Positions 6,546 through 14,140 of a stretch of 14,173 nt of DNA are shown in pieces. Under the pieces are notes generated by a model. That model had not been told where the DNA came from. It ran no database searches and was given only the letters and a program-made list of their open reading frames with translations. How positions within the stretch are numbered: the stretch's first letter is position 1; every line of letters begins with the position of its first letter. Source of the stretch: Clostridium sp. UBA4548 (GTDB lineage Bacteria > Bacillota > Clostridia > Clostridiales > Clostridiaceae); contig NZ_DGLI01000002.1 of assembly GCF_002387895.1 (NCBI RefSeq), forward strand, positions 145,947-160,119, written 5' to 3'. Both the position numbers and the translations under genes were made by a program.

Positions 6546-9500
6546 CTACTCAATGGCATTTTTTCTTATTTTTAAAAGTATATTATCTTTGTTTAAGTAA
6601 AACTCACTACTTCTAATCTTTAAGAATTTCCAACCCGCCCTCTCTAAGGTGTGTTCAGAAATTAACTCTTCTTCATAGCTATAAGGCCTATAATTGTTTT
6701 TGCCTATGCATTTTATAGCTAACTTTTGTTCTTCACCAATTACAAAATCTATAGTATATTTGTTTATTTTAAACTGCTTCACAACCTGCATGCCTTCTTT
6801 ATTCAATTCCTCATAAAGATCTTCTTCAAAGGAAGATAATAGCAAATCCTTAGTCTCATTATCTTCAATGAGTTTGTTTTCCTTATAATTCTTCATATAA
6901 TGTAGAAGTTTCCTTCTTACGCACTTAGGATTTAAATCTTCCAATTCAACAGAATGGAAAAGCCACATTTGATTTTTTGCTCTACTAGCAGCAACATTGA
7001 ATCGTCTTTCATCTGAATCCTTAGATAGAGCTGCAAATCTTATATTATTTCCCACTACCATAGAAAGAAACATAACATCCCTTTCATCTCCTTGGAAAGA
7101 GTAGGCATCTCCACAAACAATATTTCTTCTTACAATCTCCTCCATACCTATTTTATCTATAAGCATATTTTGTATTACTTCTGCTTGATTCTCCCCAAGA
7201 AGAGAAATTACTCCCATGGTCATTCCATCATATAAAGGATTTTCACAACATTGCTTTATAGTTTCTACAATTTCATAAGCTTCTTTGATATTTATAGGTT
7301 TATTTGAATCTCTAAAACCCTCTTCAACTTTTACAGTGTTAATTGGTGCTAGTGAGTTGTTGCTAAAAGAACATCTTAAAGGAATTATTTCTTTAGAATA
7401 ACACAAGTTGTTGCTAAACCCTATTATTTCCTCTAATGATCTAAAATGTTCTTTCAGTACTAATCTATTTGGGAAAACTCTTAGAGCTGTATTATAAAGA
7501 CTAGTCTTTAAATCAAACCACTGGCTGTGTGGAATACCCTTAAGGTGCAAGTTTATAAGTTCCTCAACGCTATCACCATTTTTTCCTATAGCTTCTGGAC
7601 TAATTTGCTTTTCATCTCCTACAATCACAGCTCTTTCCGCTCTCATTAGTACTGTTAAGGCTGATATATCACTTTGACTACTTTCATCCACAATAACTAC
7701 ATCAAATAGATTTTCTTTAGGTTTTAGATTCTCAAGAACTCTATTGATAGGCATAATCCAAACTGGAATCACATCCTTGCAATTTTCCATTTCCTTTTGA
7801 GCAAGCTTTCTATACTTAATGGCTTGAGCTCCGGTGCCCTTTCCAATTCTTTTTATTGCCTCCATCCATGTAAATAAGCTTCTTTTTTGTGACTCAGTTG
7901 TCCTTTGTATTTGGTTATGCCAAGCCTTCTTTGATATTATTTCCCTTACTAGCTGCTTTTCTCTTACTTTCTCCTCATGTAAAAGCTTTTCCATTTCCAT
8001 TACACTTATTCCCAGCAGGTTTTTTATATAACTATTAAAAACCGCATACTTTACTGCACCTTCAAAATCCTCATAATCATATTTCATTAAATCTCTGTGA
8101 CTTAAACTCATTGCTCTATGTGCAAATTTAGGACATATCTCTATAAGCTTATTTCTTAAAGTAAGCAGTTCTGATAATTCGCTACTATGGCTTAAAATAT
8201 AATCTACATTATTATAATATTGTTTTACATAATCTAGATTTAGCTCCTGAATCTTTTCACAAAGCTCTGTAAATACGGGATATTTTACAAGCATACTTCT
8301 TACTGTTTGTAGTTCTTCCTCGCATTCCTCGAATTCCTTTATGATATTTAAACTCACTATTACATTTTTCAAATATTCATAGGTTTCCCTAATGAAAAAG
8401 TTAAGCTCTTTATTAAACTTTTTCATTTTTAAAAGTTTCAGAATTTTATTTTTATAATTCTCCTCAAAACTAAGAATCCTTTCTATATCATTAGTAAATT
8501 CTTCAATAATACTTAGATAGTTTGAATCTACTACTGTTATAATTCGTCCTCCAAATTCCTTCACCGAAGAATTATAATAATTTTTCATTGTTTTTTCTAG
8601 GTTTATGACTTCTAGGTAATTTTTTATTATATTACCCTGTTCAAGGGAATTAATACTTTCACCATCTATTAATATATCCTTTAGAATATAATTCAAATCC
8701 TTATGCATAAACTTAAAGATTGATCCTATTTTACCTTTAGTCTCTAAAGTATTATGAATCACTTGAAAATCCCTTTTTAGCTTCATTAAATCTATGCCTT
8801 CTGGGAGTGTAATCCTATATTTATTTATATTAGCTTTAATACTATAAATTTTCTCCGACTCCTGTTTTATAGATGTAATAAAGTTTTGCCAATACCTCTT
8901 TCTCTCTTCACTTTGATAGATGCTATTAAAAAGAGTTTCCATTATAGTTCCCTCATATTGGGTGAAAAACTTAATAGTCTCTTCAATAGTACTAAGAAGA
9001 TTTGAATTAGTATAAGTGGTATTTTCATTGCTATTCCAACCGTTAACATTAACTCTATGAACATATATCTTATCAATCATGTTTTTATATGCTTTTATAT
9101 TAGAAGTTAACTTGTCCATATTCGGCAGCTTATTTGTAAACTCACCAATGCTTTCATAAAGGTTCAAGTGTTCTCTTGAATGAATAGACTTTAACTCTAA
9201 AAATCTTTTAAATTCGCCATTTGTTAAAAACACTTCTTGCTTCAAACCCATTGTATCCTCAATAAATGAGTGTAATTCTCGGTTTTCTTTAAGAAACTTA
9301 GCCATTTCAGCTACATAATAACTATTTCCAAGGTAATTAACTTTAGAGTTTTCTAAGGTATAAACTTCTTTTAGGTCACTTAGAAGCTTTTGTTGATTTT
9401 CTTCACATTGAGCCAATTTATATTTTAGTTCCTTATATTGCTTCTTCAAAGTTCCACTATCTAAAGAAAGGTTTTCTGTAATTTTTCTTACTGCCTCATC

Positions 9501-10625
9501 TAGGTTGTCCATAGCTCTTGAGTCATCTCCAAGTATGCTCATGCAAAGAGATCTTATTTCCTCAGGTATTTTATTGCTTAGCACTTTTAAAGCTCTATCT
9601 GTTTGGCTAGTAACAAGAACCCTTTTTCCATGTGCTAAAAGATGGCTTATTAAATTTACTATAGTGTGGCTCTTTCCCGTCCCTGGTGGACCTTGAACCA
9701 CAACTCCAAAGTTTTCACTAAGTCTTTTTACTATTTCCTTCTGCTCTTCGTTATAAGGTAATGGAAATAGAAGGTCCTCTCCAATATCTTTCCATCTATC
9801 TTTTTCTTCCTGTGAAACCTTTACCTCCTCTTCAGTAATTAAAGTCTCAATAGTCTTTGGTACGGTGAATCCCTTTTTCAATTCATCTATCATAGAAGTT
9901 AGTTCAACATTCCAAAGCCTAGTATCCATTCTTCTAAAGATAATTACTGGTTCATTATATATATTTACTCCACCTTCCCCCTCCAAATCGAGAAGAGATT
10001 GTACAGAAAGATATTCCTCTTCTGCGTTCAAGTTAAGAGCGGAGGTAATCTCCTGAATCCCTTTCTTAATTTCTTCCTCTTGCCTTGGATTAATTCCCAT
10101 GATTCTTACCTTATCAGAAGTTCTTACGAGATTTTCTAAAGAAAAGTTATAATTACTTAGTTGGTTTGTACCATTTTTAGAGTTTATATCTTTGTATTCT
10201 ATATTAGATAGCATATCTAATTCTATATTAGTTACATTGTTATAAGGCTTTAATATAAATTTGGACTTCCTTTCATTAAACACTAAATCCATCTTTGTAG
10301 TGAATACGGGATGAACCACCAAATCGTTACCAAACTTCCCTACAAGCAAGCCATGTCCATAAATTATTTCCATGCTTTCGCTATTTTTTTGAAGATTTAA
10401 AAGCAGCTTAGAAAACTTTCCATACAGATCCTTTGCATCCTTAGCTATTTCAATCCAACTATCACTATCCTCACTATTGATAATATTGACTCCTTCTAAG
10501 TTTCTTATTTTGTTTTCATAAAAAACTTCTTCATATGCATCTATATTTAATGGTTTTTTATCATTACCATTTTTTACACTATGTAAATAATTAAATATTT
10601 GAATTACCTTTTCATTTACGTCCAC
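6546..10625 (-). CDS. Large SF1 helicase (Dna2/NAM7-like, AAA_11/AAA_12) with degenerate Vsr-like/MTES_1575-type C-terminal domain
   Basis: A 1359-residue NTP-dependent nucleic-acid translocase or helicase. Residues 1-285 are an unassigned N-terminal domain containing GHGLL at 90-94. Walker A GPPGTGKS is at 312-319. Between it and motif II lies an insert of about 650 residues, largely helical and probably coiled-coil. Walker B DESS begins at D980-E981, motif III GDEKQ is at 1003-1007, EHFR (motif IV) at 1059-1062, FQGDERD (motif V) follows, and RFNVAASRAK (motif VI) ends near 1217, so the motor looks intact. Residues 1266-1359 resemble Vsr/MTES_1575 nucleases (YTIDFV with D1293, and LERAGWKFLKI), but the usual E-x-D-G reads K-C-I-G at 1305-1308 and the following His is absent. 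The GTG start has GGAGG seven bases upstream. The gene stands alone with its own promoter. Similar helicase-Vsr fusions are linked to phage defence; repair or RNA roles remain possible. Confidence 0.85.
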   Translation of the reverse strand: MDVNEKVIQIFNYLHSVKNGNDKKPLNIDAYEEVFYENKIRNLEGVNIINSEDSDSWIEIAKDAKDLYGKFSKLLLNLQKNSESMEIIYGHGLLVGKFGNDLVVHPVFTTKMDLVFNERKSKFILKPYNNVTNIELDMLSNIEYKDINSKNGTNQLSNYNFSLENLVRTSDKVRIMGINPRQEEEIKKGIQEITSALNLNAEEEYLSVQSLLDLEGEGGVNIYNEPVIIFRRMDTRLWNVELTSMIDELKKGFTVPKTIETLITEEEVKVSQEEKDRWKDIGEDLLFPLPYNEEQKEIVKRLSENFGVVVQGPPGTGKSHTIVNLISHLLAHGKRVLVTSQTDRALKVLSNKIPEEIRSLCMSILGDDSRAMDNLDEAVRKITENLSLDSGTLKKQYKELKYKLAQCEENQQKLLSDLKEVYTLENSKVNYLGNSYYVAEMAKFLKENRELHSFIEDTMGLKQEVFLTNGEFKRFLELKSIHSREHLNLYESIGEFTNKLPNMDKLTSNIKAYKNMIDKIYVHRVNVNGWNSNENTTYTNSNLLSTIEETIKFFTQYEGTIMETLFNSIYQSEERKRYWQNFITSIKQESEKIYSIKANINKYRITLPEGIDLMKLKRDFQVIHNTLETKGKIGSIFKFMHKDLNYILKDILIDGESINSLEQGNIIKNYLEVINLEKTMKNYYNSSVKEFGGRIITVVDSNYLSIIEEFTNDIERILSFEENYKNKILKLLKMKKFNKELNFFIRETYEYLKNVIVSLNIIKEFEECEEELQTVRSMLVKYPVFTELCEKIQELNLDYVKQYYNNVDYILSHSSELSELLTLRNKLIEICPKFAHRAMSLSHRDLMKYDYEDFEGAVKYAVFNSYIKNLLGISVMEMEKLLHEEKVREKQLVREIISKKAWHNQIQRTTESQKRSLFTWMEAIKRIGKGTGAQAIKYRKLAQKEMENCKDVIPVWIMPINRVLENLKPKENLFDVVIVDESSQSDISALTVLMRAERAVIVGDEKQISPEAIGKNGDSVEELINLHLKGIPHSQWFDLKTSLYNTALRVFPNRLVLKEHFRSLEEIIGFSNNLCYSKEIIPLRCSFSNNSLAPINTVKVEEGFRDSNKPINIKEAYEIVETIKQCCENPLYDGMTMGVISLLGENQAEVIQNMLIDKIGMEEIVRRNIVCGDAYSFQGDERDVMFLSMVVGNNIRFAALSKDSDERRFNVAASRAKNQMWLFHSVELEDLNPKCVRRKLLHYMKNYKENKLIEDNETKDLLLSSFEEDLYEELNKEGMQVVKQFKINKYTIDFVIGEEQKLAIKCIGKNNYRPYSYEEELISEHTLERAGWKFLKIRSSEFYLNKDNILLKIRKNAIE

Positions 10626-10655
10626 ATCTATTCCTCCGTTTTTAACCTATAGTAT

Positions 10656-10685
10656 ATAATACGTTTTAAAGCTTTAGCTTCACAA
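10656..10685 (-). promoter_or_regulatory. Predicted promoter of the helicase gene
   Basis: TTGTGA (10685-10680), an 18-base spacer and TATTAT (10661-10656) resemble a sigma-A promoter about 35-40 bases before the GTG start. A perfect 10-bp palindrome, TAAAGCTTTA (10667-10676), sits in the spacer and could be an operator. A second perfect TATAAT occurs on the minus strand at 10762-10757 but without a recognisable -35. Confidence 0.35.
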
Positions 10686-11014
10686 AACATTTTTATCTTT
10701 TGTCTCACTTTACCCATCTTTTAAAAAGGTTTATGCAATGAAAGTGGTCATCTTTGATTATACTGTCTATCTATATATGAATATACTTTATAACTACTTA
10801 TGTAATATTCTATATTAGATTATATTTTATCACATTATTAACTCCAGCTATATTATAATTGAAGCTTTACAATTTTAAAAGAACACTTTACAAATTGCAA
10901 CTCCTGATGCATTTTAGTGTGAAATCTAAACAATCACTTAAGGTTATATTTCAGAACCTTCATATTAATAGCTTTACTTTGCTTCATAATTTATTAATAT
11001 TATTTCGCCCAATA
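10686..11014. other. Intergenic stretch, no gene seen
   Basis: This AT-rich stretch separates the terminator of the SGNH-like gene from the helicase promoter. It holds one notable dyad, AAGGTT/AACCTT at 10940-10945 and 10955-10960 with a 9-base loop, which lacks a T run on either side. Open frames here are short, lack ribosome binding sites and have no recognisable product. Confidence 0.5.
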
Positions 11015-11049
11015 GAAAAAACAATGATATTACTTATACCATTGTTTTT
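11015..11049 (-). terminator. Intrinsic terminator after the SGNH-like gene
   Basis: Starting 8 bases after the stop codon, the minus strand folds into a 10-bp stem, ACAATGGTAT with ATATCATTGT (one G-U pair), and a 5-base loop AAGTA. An A5 tract precedes the stem and a T6 run (11021-11016) follows it. The flanking A and T tracts extend the stem and would allow some termination in the other direction as well. Confidence 0.85.
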
Positions 11050-11056
11050 AAACTAA

Positions 11057-12367
11057 TTAATTATTCAGTACTACAGTTACTCCACTTAAATAAATATCAC
11101 CCTTAGGAACCAATAAAATTTCCTTTAAATCTTTTAGATCTTTAAGTGAAATGAAATAACTTATTTCCTTAACTTGCCCACTGGAGGATTTTAATGTTTT
11201 ACTTAATTGTTCATCTTTAGTTTTTACTTCAACACTTCCTCCATTATTGGTAGCAATTAAGGTGATTATCACACCAGCAGCTTGTCCATCAGGCATCTTG
11301 AAACTAGTATTTTCTCCAACTCCTAAGGCCATAACACTGCCATTTCCAGTGTTGAATTCTTTCGCAGTGCTTTTAGTTGATAGGTTCTGTACTTTTGTCT
11401 TAGACACTGTATCATTAACCTCATATTGGGATATTAACTTTGTATTACTTTTAGCATCAGACTTTTTGAATTCTACATTATTTCCTATAATTCCTTCGGT
11501 TATTAATTCTGCTATGTATTTATACCCTTCATTATTTGGCAATATTCCATTTGAGCTCAATTTAGATATATTCTCTCCAGCACTTTTCTTTTTTAGAAGC
11601 CCATTGTATACATCTACAAAAGTAGCTCCTTCTTCTGCTGCAACTTCTTCTATGACCTTTTGATATTGAGAGTATTTACTTTCTACTAATTCTCCTGTAC
11701 TTATGTTTATCTCTGGAGGTTCTGTAACACAAATAACATCTATATTATTCCTTTCCCCCTGAGCCACTGCAGTTTTGTAAAGAGCCTTAAACTCCTCTAC
11801 TGTCATTGTTTCCATTTCATTTCTGCCAGTGATTAATATCCAATAAGGATACTGGTAAGCTTTAGACTTTCCTGAGTTATTATCCGAAATATAGGCTAAC
11901 ATATTTTCTACAGTACTTCCACCTACTGAGTAATTATCTGATACAAGAGTTTCCTTAGTAAGCATATTAAGACTACTAAAGATTGTTCCCCCTATTTCTT
12001 CCCCCAAGATATTGGTCTTAGATGCTCCATTGCCTTGAGCTATGCTATCTCCTAGGATAAGCCCCTTAAACTTGCCCTGGTTTAGGGCCTCTTCAATGTA
12101 TGAATTTCTTGGAAAAACTATTTCCTTATTTTTAACTTCCTTAATTAAGATTTTTTTAACTTCTTCTTTTGTTTCTTGTACCTTTTCTGCTACTTCAACG
12201 GTGTTATAGGTTTGAGATAAACTAGTAAGTTCTTTGGCATAATTTCTATCTCTAATTTTTCCAAATATAATTACAACTAGGTTTATTACTATTAATATAG
12301 TTATAATTATTATATCTTTCTTAGAAAAAGTGCTGTTTTTATGGTTTTTTAAATTGCCTCTAGCCAT
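11057..12367 (-). CDS. Membrane-anchored SGNH/GDSL-like protein lacking the C-terminal catalytic Asp-His
   Basis: A 436-residue protein with a short basic N terminus, one membrane helix at about 19-36 and a predicted extracytoplasmic remainder. A lysine/glutamate-rich linker (about 55-82) leads to an SGNH-type domain: GDS at 106-108 (block I Ser108), SVGG at 147-150 (block II) and TGRNE at 180-184 (block III Asn183). The block V motif, normally DGxHP, reads NGILP at 273-277, so both the Asp and the His of the triad are replaced. The last 120 residues look like a separate beta-rich domain (about 335-436) that might bind carbohydrate. Family members are usually cell-surface esterases or acetyl hydrolases; this one may only bind, or use another His. 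The ATG is supported by AGGGGG upstream. It has its own predicted promoter and a strong terminator, so it appears monocistronic. Confidence 0.78.
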   Translation of the reverse strand: MARGNLKNHKNSTFSKKDIIIITILIVINLVVIIFGKIRDRNYAKELTSLSQTYNTVEVAEKVQETKEEVKKILIKEVKNKEIVFPRNSYIEEALNQGKFKGLILGDSIAQGNGASKTNILGEEIGGTIFSSLNMLTKETLVSDNYSVGGSTVENMLAYISDNNSGKSKAYQYPYWILITGRNEMETMTVEEFKALYKTAVAQGERNNIDVICVTEPPEINISTGELVESKYSQYQKVIEEVAAEEGATFVDVYNGLLKKKSAGENISKLSSNGILPNNEGYKYIAELITEGIIGNNVEFKKSDAKSNTKLISQYEVNDTVSKTKVQNLSTKSTAKEFNTGNGSVMALGVGENTSFKMPDGQAAGVIITLIATNNGGSVEVKTKDEQLSKTLKSSSGQVKEISYFISLKDLKDLKEILLVPKGDIYLSGVTVVLNN

Positions 12368-12426
12368 TTGCTATCCCCCTACATTTGTATACTACACGAC
12401 CTTTATGTATGTCCCGAATTTCTTTA

Positions 12427-12455
12427 ACTTTACCATATTATTACATTCTGTGCAA
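12427..12455 (-). promoter_or_regulatory. Predicted promoter of the SGNH-like gene with overlapping dyad
   Basis: TTGCAC (12455-12450), a 17-base spacer and TAAAGT (12432-12427), the latter preceded by TGG as in an extended -10, fit a sigma-A promoter about 60 bases before the start codon. A perfect 6-bp inverted repeat, TTCTGT/ACAGAA at 12446-12451 and 12461-12466, overlaps the -35 and could be an operator. Confidence 0.5.
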
Positions 12456-12541
12456 TGCTTACAGAACTTAAGAGCCATGGATATATTGCTGAATTTACAA
12501 CCTATCTATGGCCCTAAATCACTTTTATTTATGGATACCTA

Positions 12542-13537
12542 TTACTTCTTGCAAGAATCTCTTTCTACAATATTATAGGGAAGTAAAAAATTTCTCTCAT
12601 CTATTGGTAAATTATTTATAATTTTAATTAAAAGTCTCATAGCTACAGACCCCATGTCATAAAGAGGTTTTGATACTGTAGTAAGCTTTGGATAATAGAC
12701 ATCTGCAAGAGATATATCGTCAAATCCCATTACATCTACCTCTTTAGGAACCTCTATGCCACTTTCTCTTAAGGCATTAATAGCCCCCATAGCCACTTCA
12801 TCATTAGCACAAAAAACTCCATCCACCTTATTGGATTTTAAAATTTCTTGTATTCCTTTATATCCATCCTCAGCCTTTAAAGATCCAAAGTATACTAATG
12901 AAGGGTTAAAACTGTCTTTCTCCTCCATAGCTTTTTTATAGCCTTTATAAATCTTTGAATAATCACTAGACTTGTCTTCATAATAGCCTATGTAAGCAAT
13001 AGTTTTATTTCCCTTATCTATAAGATACTTAACAGCGTCATAGCTTGCCGCATAGCTATCTATGCCTACACTTGGATAGCTTTTGTTGCTATCTATAGTA
13101 CCTACAAGTACTGTTGGTACTTTCATAGCTTCTATTATATCTTCTATATCGCTTTCTAGAGAATTGCTCATGTAAATAACTCCATCAACCATCTTTTCCC
13201 TAAGTACATTAAAGCTTTCCTTTTCTCTTTCCAAGTCCAAGTCAGTATTGCAAAGCATAATATTATAGTTATATATACTAGCTACATCCTCTGCTCCTCT
13301 TACTATTTCAGGATACACGGGGTTTGATATATCTGGGATTACAATGCCTATAGTACTAGATTTATGGGTTTTTAAACTTCTTGCTAAAATATTAGGTCTA
13401 TAACCTAATTTTTCAATAGTGTCTAACACTTTTTTCTTAGTTTCATCATTAACTACATCTATGCCATTTAAAACTCTTGAAACAGTTGCAATTGATACTC
13501 CTGCTTCACGAGCAACATCCTTTATTGAAGTTGCCAT
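12542..13537 (-). CDS. ccpA: LacI/GalR-family transcriptional regulator, CcpA-like
   Basis: A DNA-binding regulator of 331 residues. The N-terminal helix-turn-helix (SIKDVAREAGVSIATVSRVLNG) and hinge (YRPNILARSL) are classical for LacI/GalR. A periplasmic-binding-protein-like effector domain follows from about residue 60 (IGIVIPDISNPVYPEIVRGAE). Near the C terminus, YDMGSVAMRLLIK closely matches the YDIGAVAMRLLTK segment through which CcpA meets HPr-Ser46-P, and the overall length and order match CcpA. So I favour a CcpA-type carbon catabolite regulator over a local sugar repressor; a paralogue is possible. An in-frame GTG at 13546 lies within the AGGAG ribosome binding site (13550-13546), whereas the ATG at 13537 is eight bases away, so I use the ATG. 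There is no sugar-uptake operon beside it, as expected for a global regulator. No clear terminator follows. Confidence 0.85.
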   Translation of the reverse strand: MATSIKDVAREAGVSIATVSRVLNGIDVVNDETKKKVLDTIEKLGYRPNILARSLKTHKSSTIGIVIPDISNPVYPEIVRGAEDVASIYNYNIMLCNTDLDLEREKESFNVLREKMVDGVIYMSNSLESDIEDIIEAMKVPTVLVGTIDSNKSYPSVGIDSYAASYDAVKYLIDKGNKTIAYIGYYEDKSSDYSKIYKGYKKAMEEKDSFNPSLVYFGSLKAEDGYKGIQEILKSNKVDGVFCANDEVAMGAINALRESGIEVPKEVDVMGFDDISLADVYYPKLTTVSKPLYDMGSVAMRLLIKIINNLPIDERNFLLPYNIVERDSCKK

Positions 13538-13679
13538 TATTATCACTCCTATTTCTGAAACTTATTCCTTGAACCCAGAAATAACTTAAATTAATCATAT
13601 TATTTCCAAGTTTATTTATATTAATGTAAATGTATCCTTTATGAAATATACTTATGCTAAAATGTCTGAATATTAGAGG

Positions 13680-13703
13680 CTATAGTCCTTGGATAAACTA
13701 TAG
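13680..13703. promoter_or_regulatory. Perfect 7-bp inverted repeat upstream of the regulator gene, candidate operator
   Basis: CTATAGT, ten bases, then ACTATAG. The right arm covers the possible -10 box TATAGT (minus strand, 13702-13697). This is a plausible autoregulatory operator or the last hairpin of a structured leader. It lacks the central CG common in LacI-family operators. Confidence 0.35.
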
Positions 13704-13723
13704 AAAAGTTTGTCTTTAGTCAA
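13697..13723 (-). promoter_or_regulatory. Possible proximal promoter of the LacI/CcpA-like gene
   Basis: TTGACT (13723-13718) and TATAGT (13702-13697) each match the sigma-A consensus at five of six positions, but the spacer is short at 15 bases. The -35 lies inside a GTCTTT-GACT-AAAGAC hairpin (13712-13727). Confidence 0.3.
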
Positions 13724-13830
13724 AGACTCCTACCTTAAATTTGCTTAAGAGGTAACAATTATGGAATAATTACCCTTCCAAAATGTGGCTAAAGCCTTAA
13801 AATAAACTTTAGATTCCATCTAAAACTTGT
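13704..13830 (-). other. Run of consecutive inverted repeats, possible structured leader RNA
   Basis: In transcript order the minus strand has TTTAGA-5-TCTAAA (13824-13808), GGCT-2-AGCC (near 13787-13796), an imperfect 24-base dyad GGTAA...TTACC (13774-13751) and GTCTTT-4-AAAGAC (13727-13712), followed by the dyad at 13703-13680. Several arms contain G and C, unlike the AT-only repeats expected by chance here. No known riboswitch consensus was recognised. If transcribed from the distal extended -10, it would be the leader of the regulator gene. Confidence 0.3.
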
Positions 13831-13843
13831 TTTCTTCTTATTA

Positions 13844-13852
13844 ATTCTACCA
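13844..13852 (-). promoter_or_regulatory. Possible distal extended -10 promoter of the regulator gene
   Basis: TGG-TAGAAT on the minus strand is an extended -10 with five of six bases matching TATAAT. There is no good -35. A transcript from here would have a leader of about 300 bases containing the whole hairpin series. Confidence 0.3.
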
Positions 13853-14140
13853 TATTATGAAAGATTTATCCTTTGAAAATGTCATTTAAATTAAGTATAT
13901 TCTATGAAAATAAAAAAACTCCTTCTTTAGCTGAAAGATTCCTCTTTAAATTTAGTGATTAACGCTGCAGTTAAGACTTACCTTTTATAAAAGCTTATAT
14001 TGATTTTACTATGGATTTTAAAAGTGTATAAGATAAGCTCTACCTCATTAGTGTTAGTTATTTCCATTAATTAAAGCTAACTTCTGCATTTTATATACTA
14101 AACACACCTTCTAAGTTCTATATTAACAAGTTGATTAAAC
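13853..14140. other. Intergenic stretch with further dyads, no gene seen
   Basis: No open frame with a ribosome binding site is supported. Dyads include the 12-bp palindrome CTTTTATAAAAG (13982-13993), TTAAC-6-GTTAA (13959-13974) and a widely spaced AGCTTAT/ATAAGCT pair around 13992-14038. A weak 5-bp stem at 13924-13938 followed at a distance by T7 (minus strand, 13918-13912) might end a transcript arriving from the right. Confidence 0.35.

Noticed and set aside
10859..11056. Plus-strand open frame of 65 codons
   Set aside because: It starts at TTG without a ribosome binding site, runs straight into the intrinsic terminator of the minus-strand gene and has no recognisable protein features.
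13912..13938. Weak stem followed by T7 as an intrinsic terminator
   Set aside because: The stem has only five base pairs, mostly A-T, and is separated from the T run by several bases. It is mentioned only as a weak possibility.
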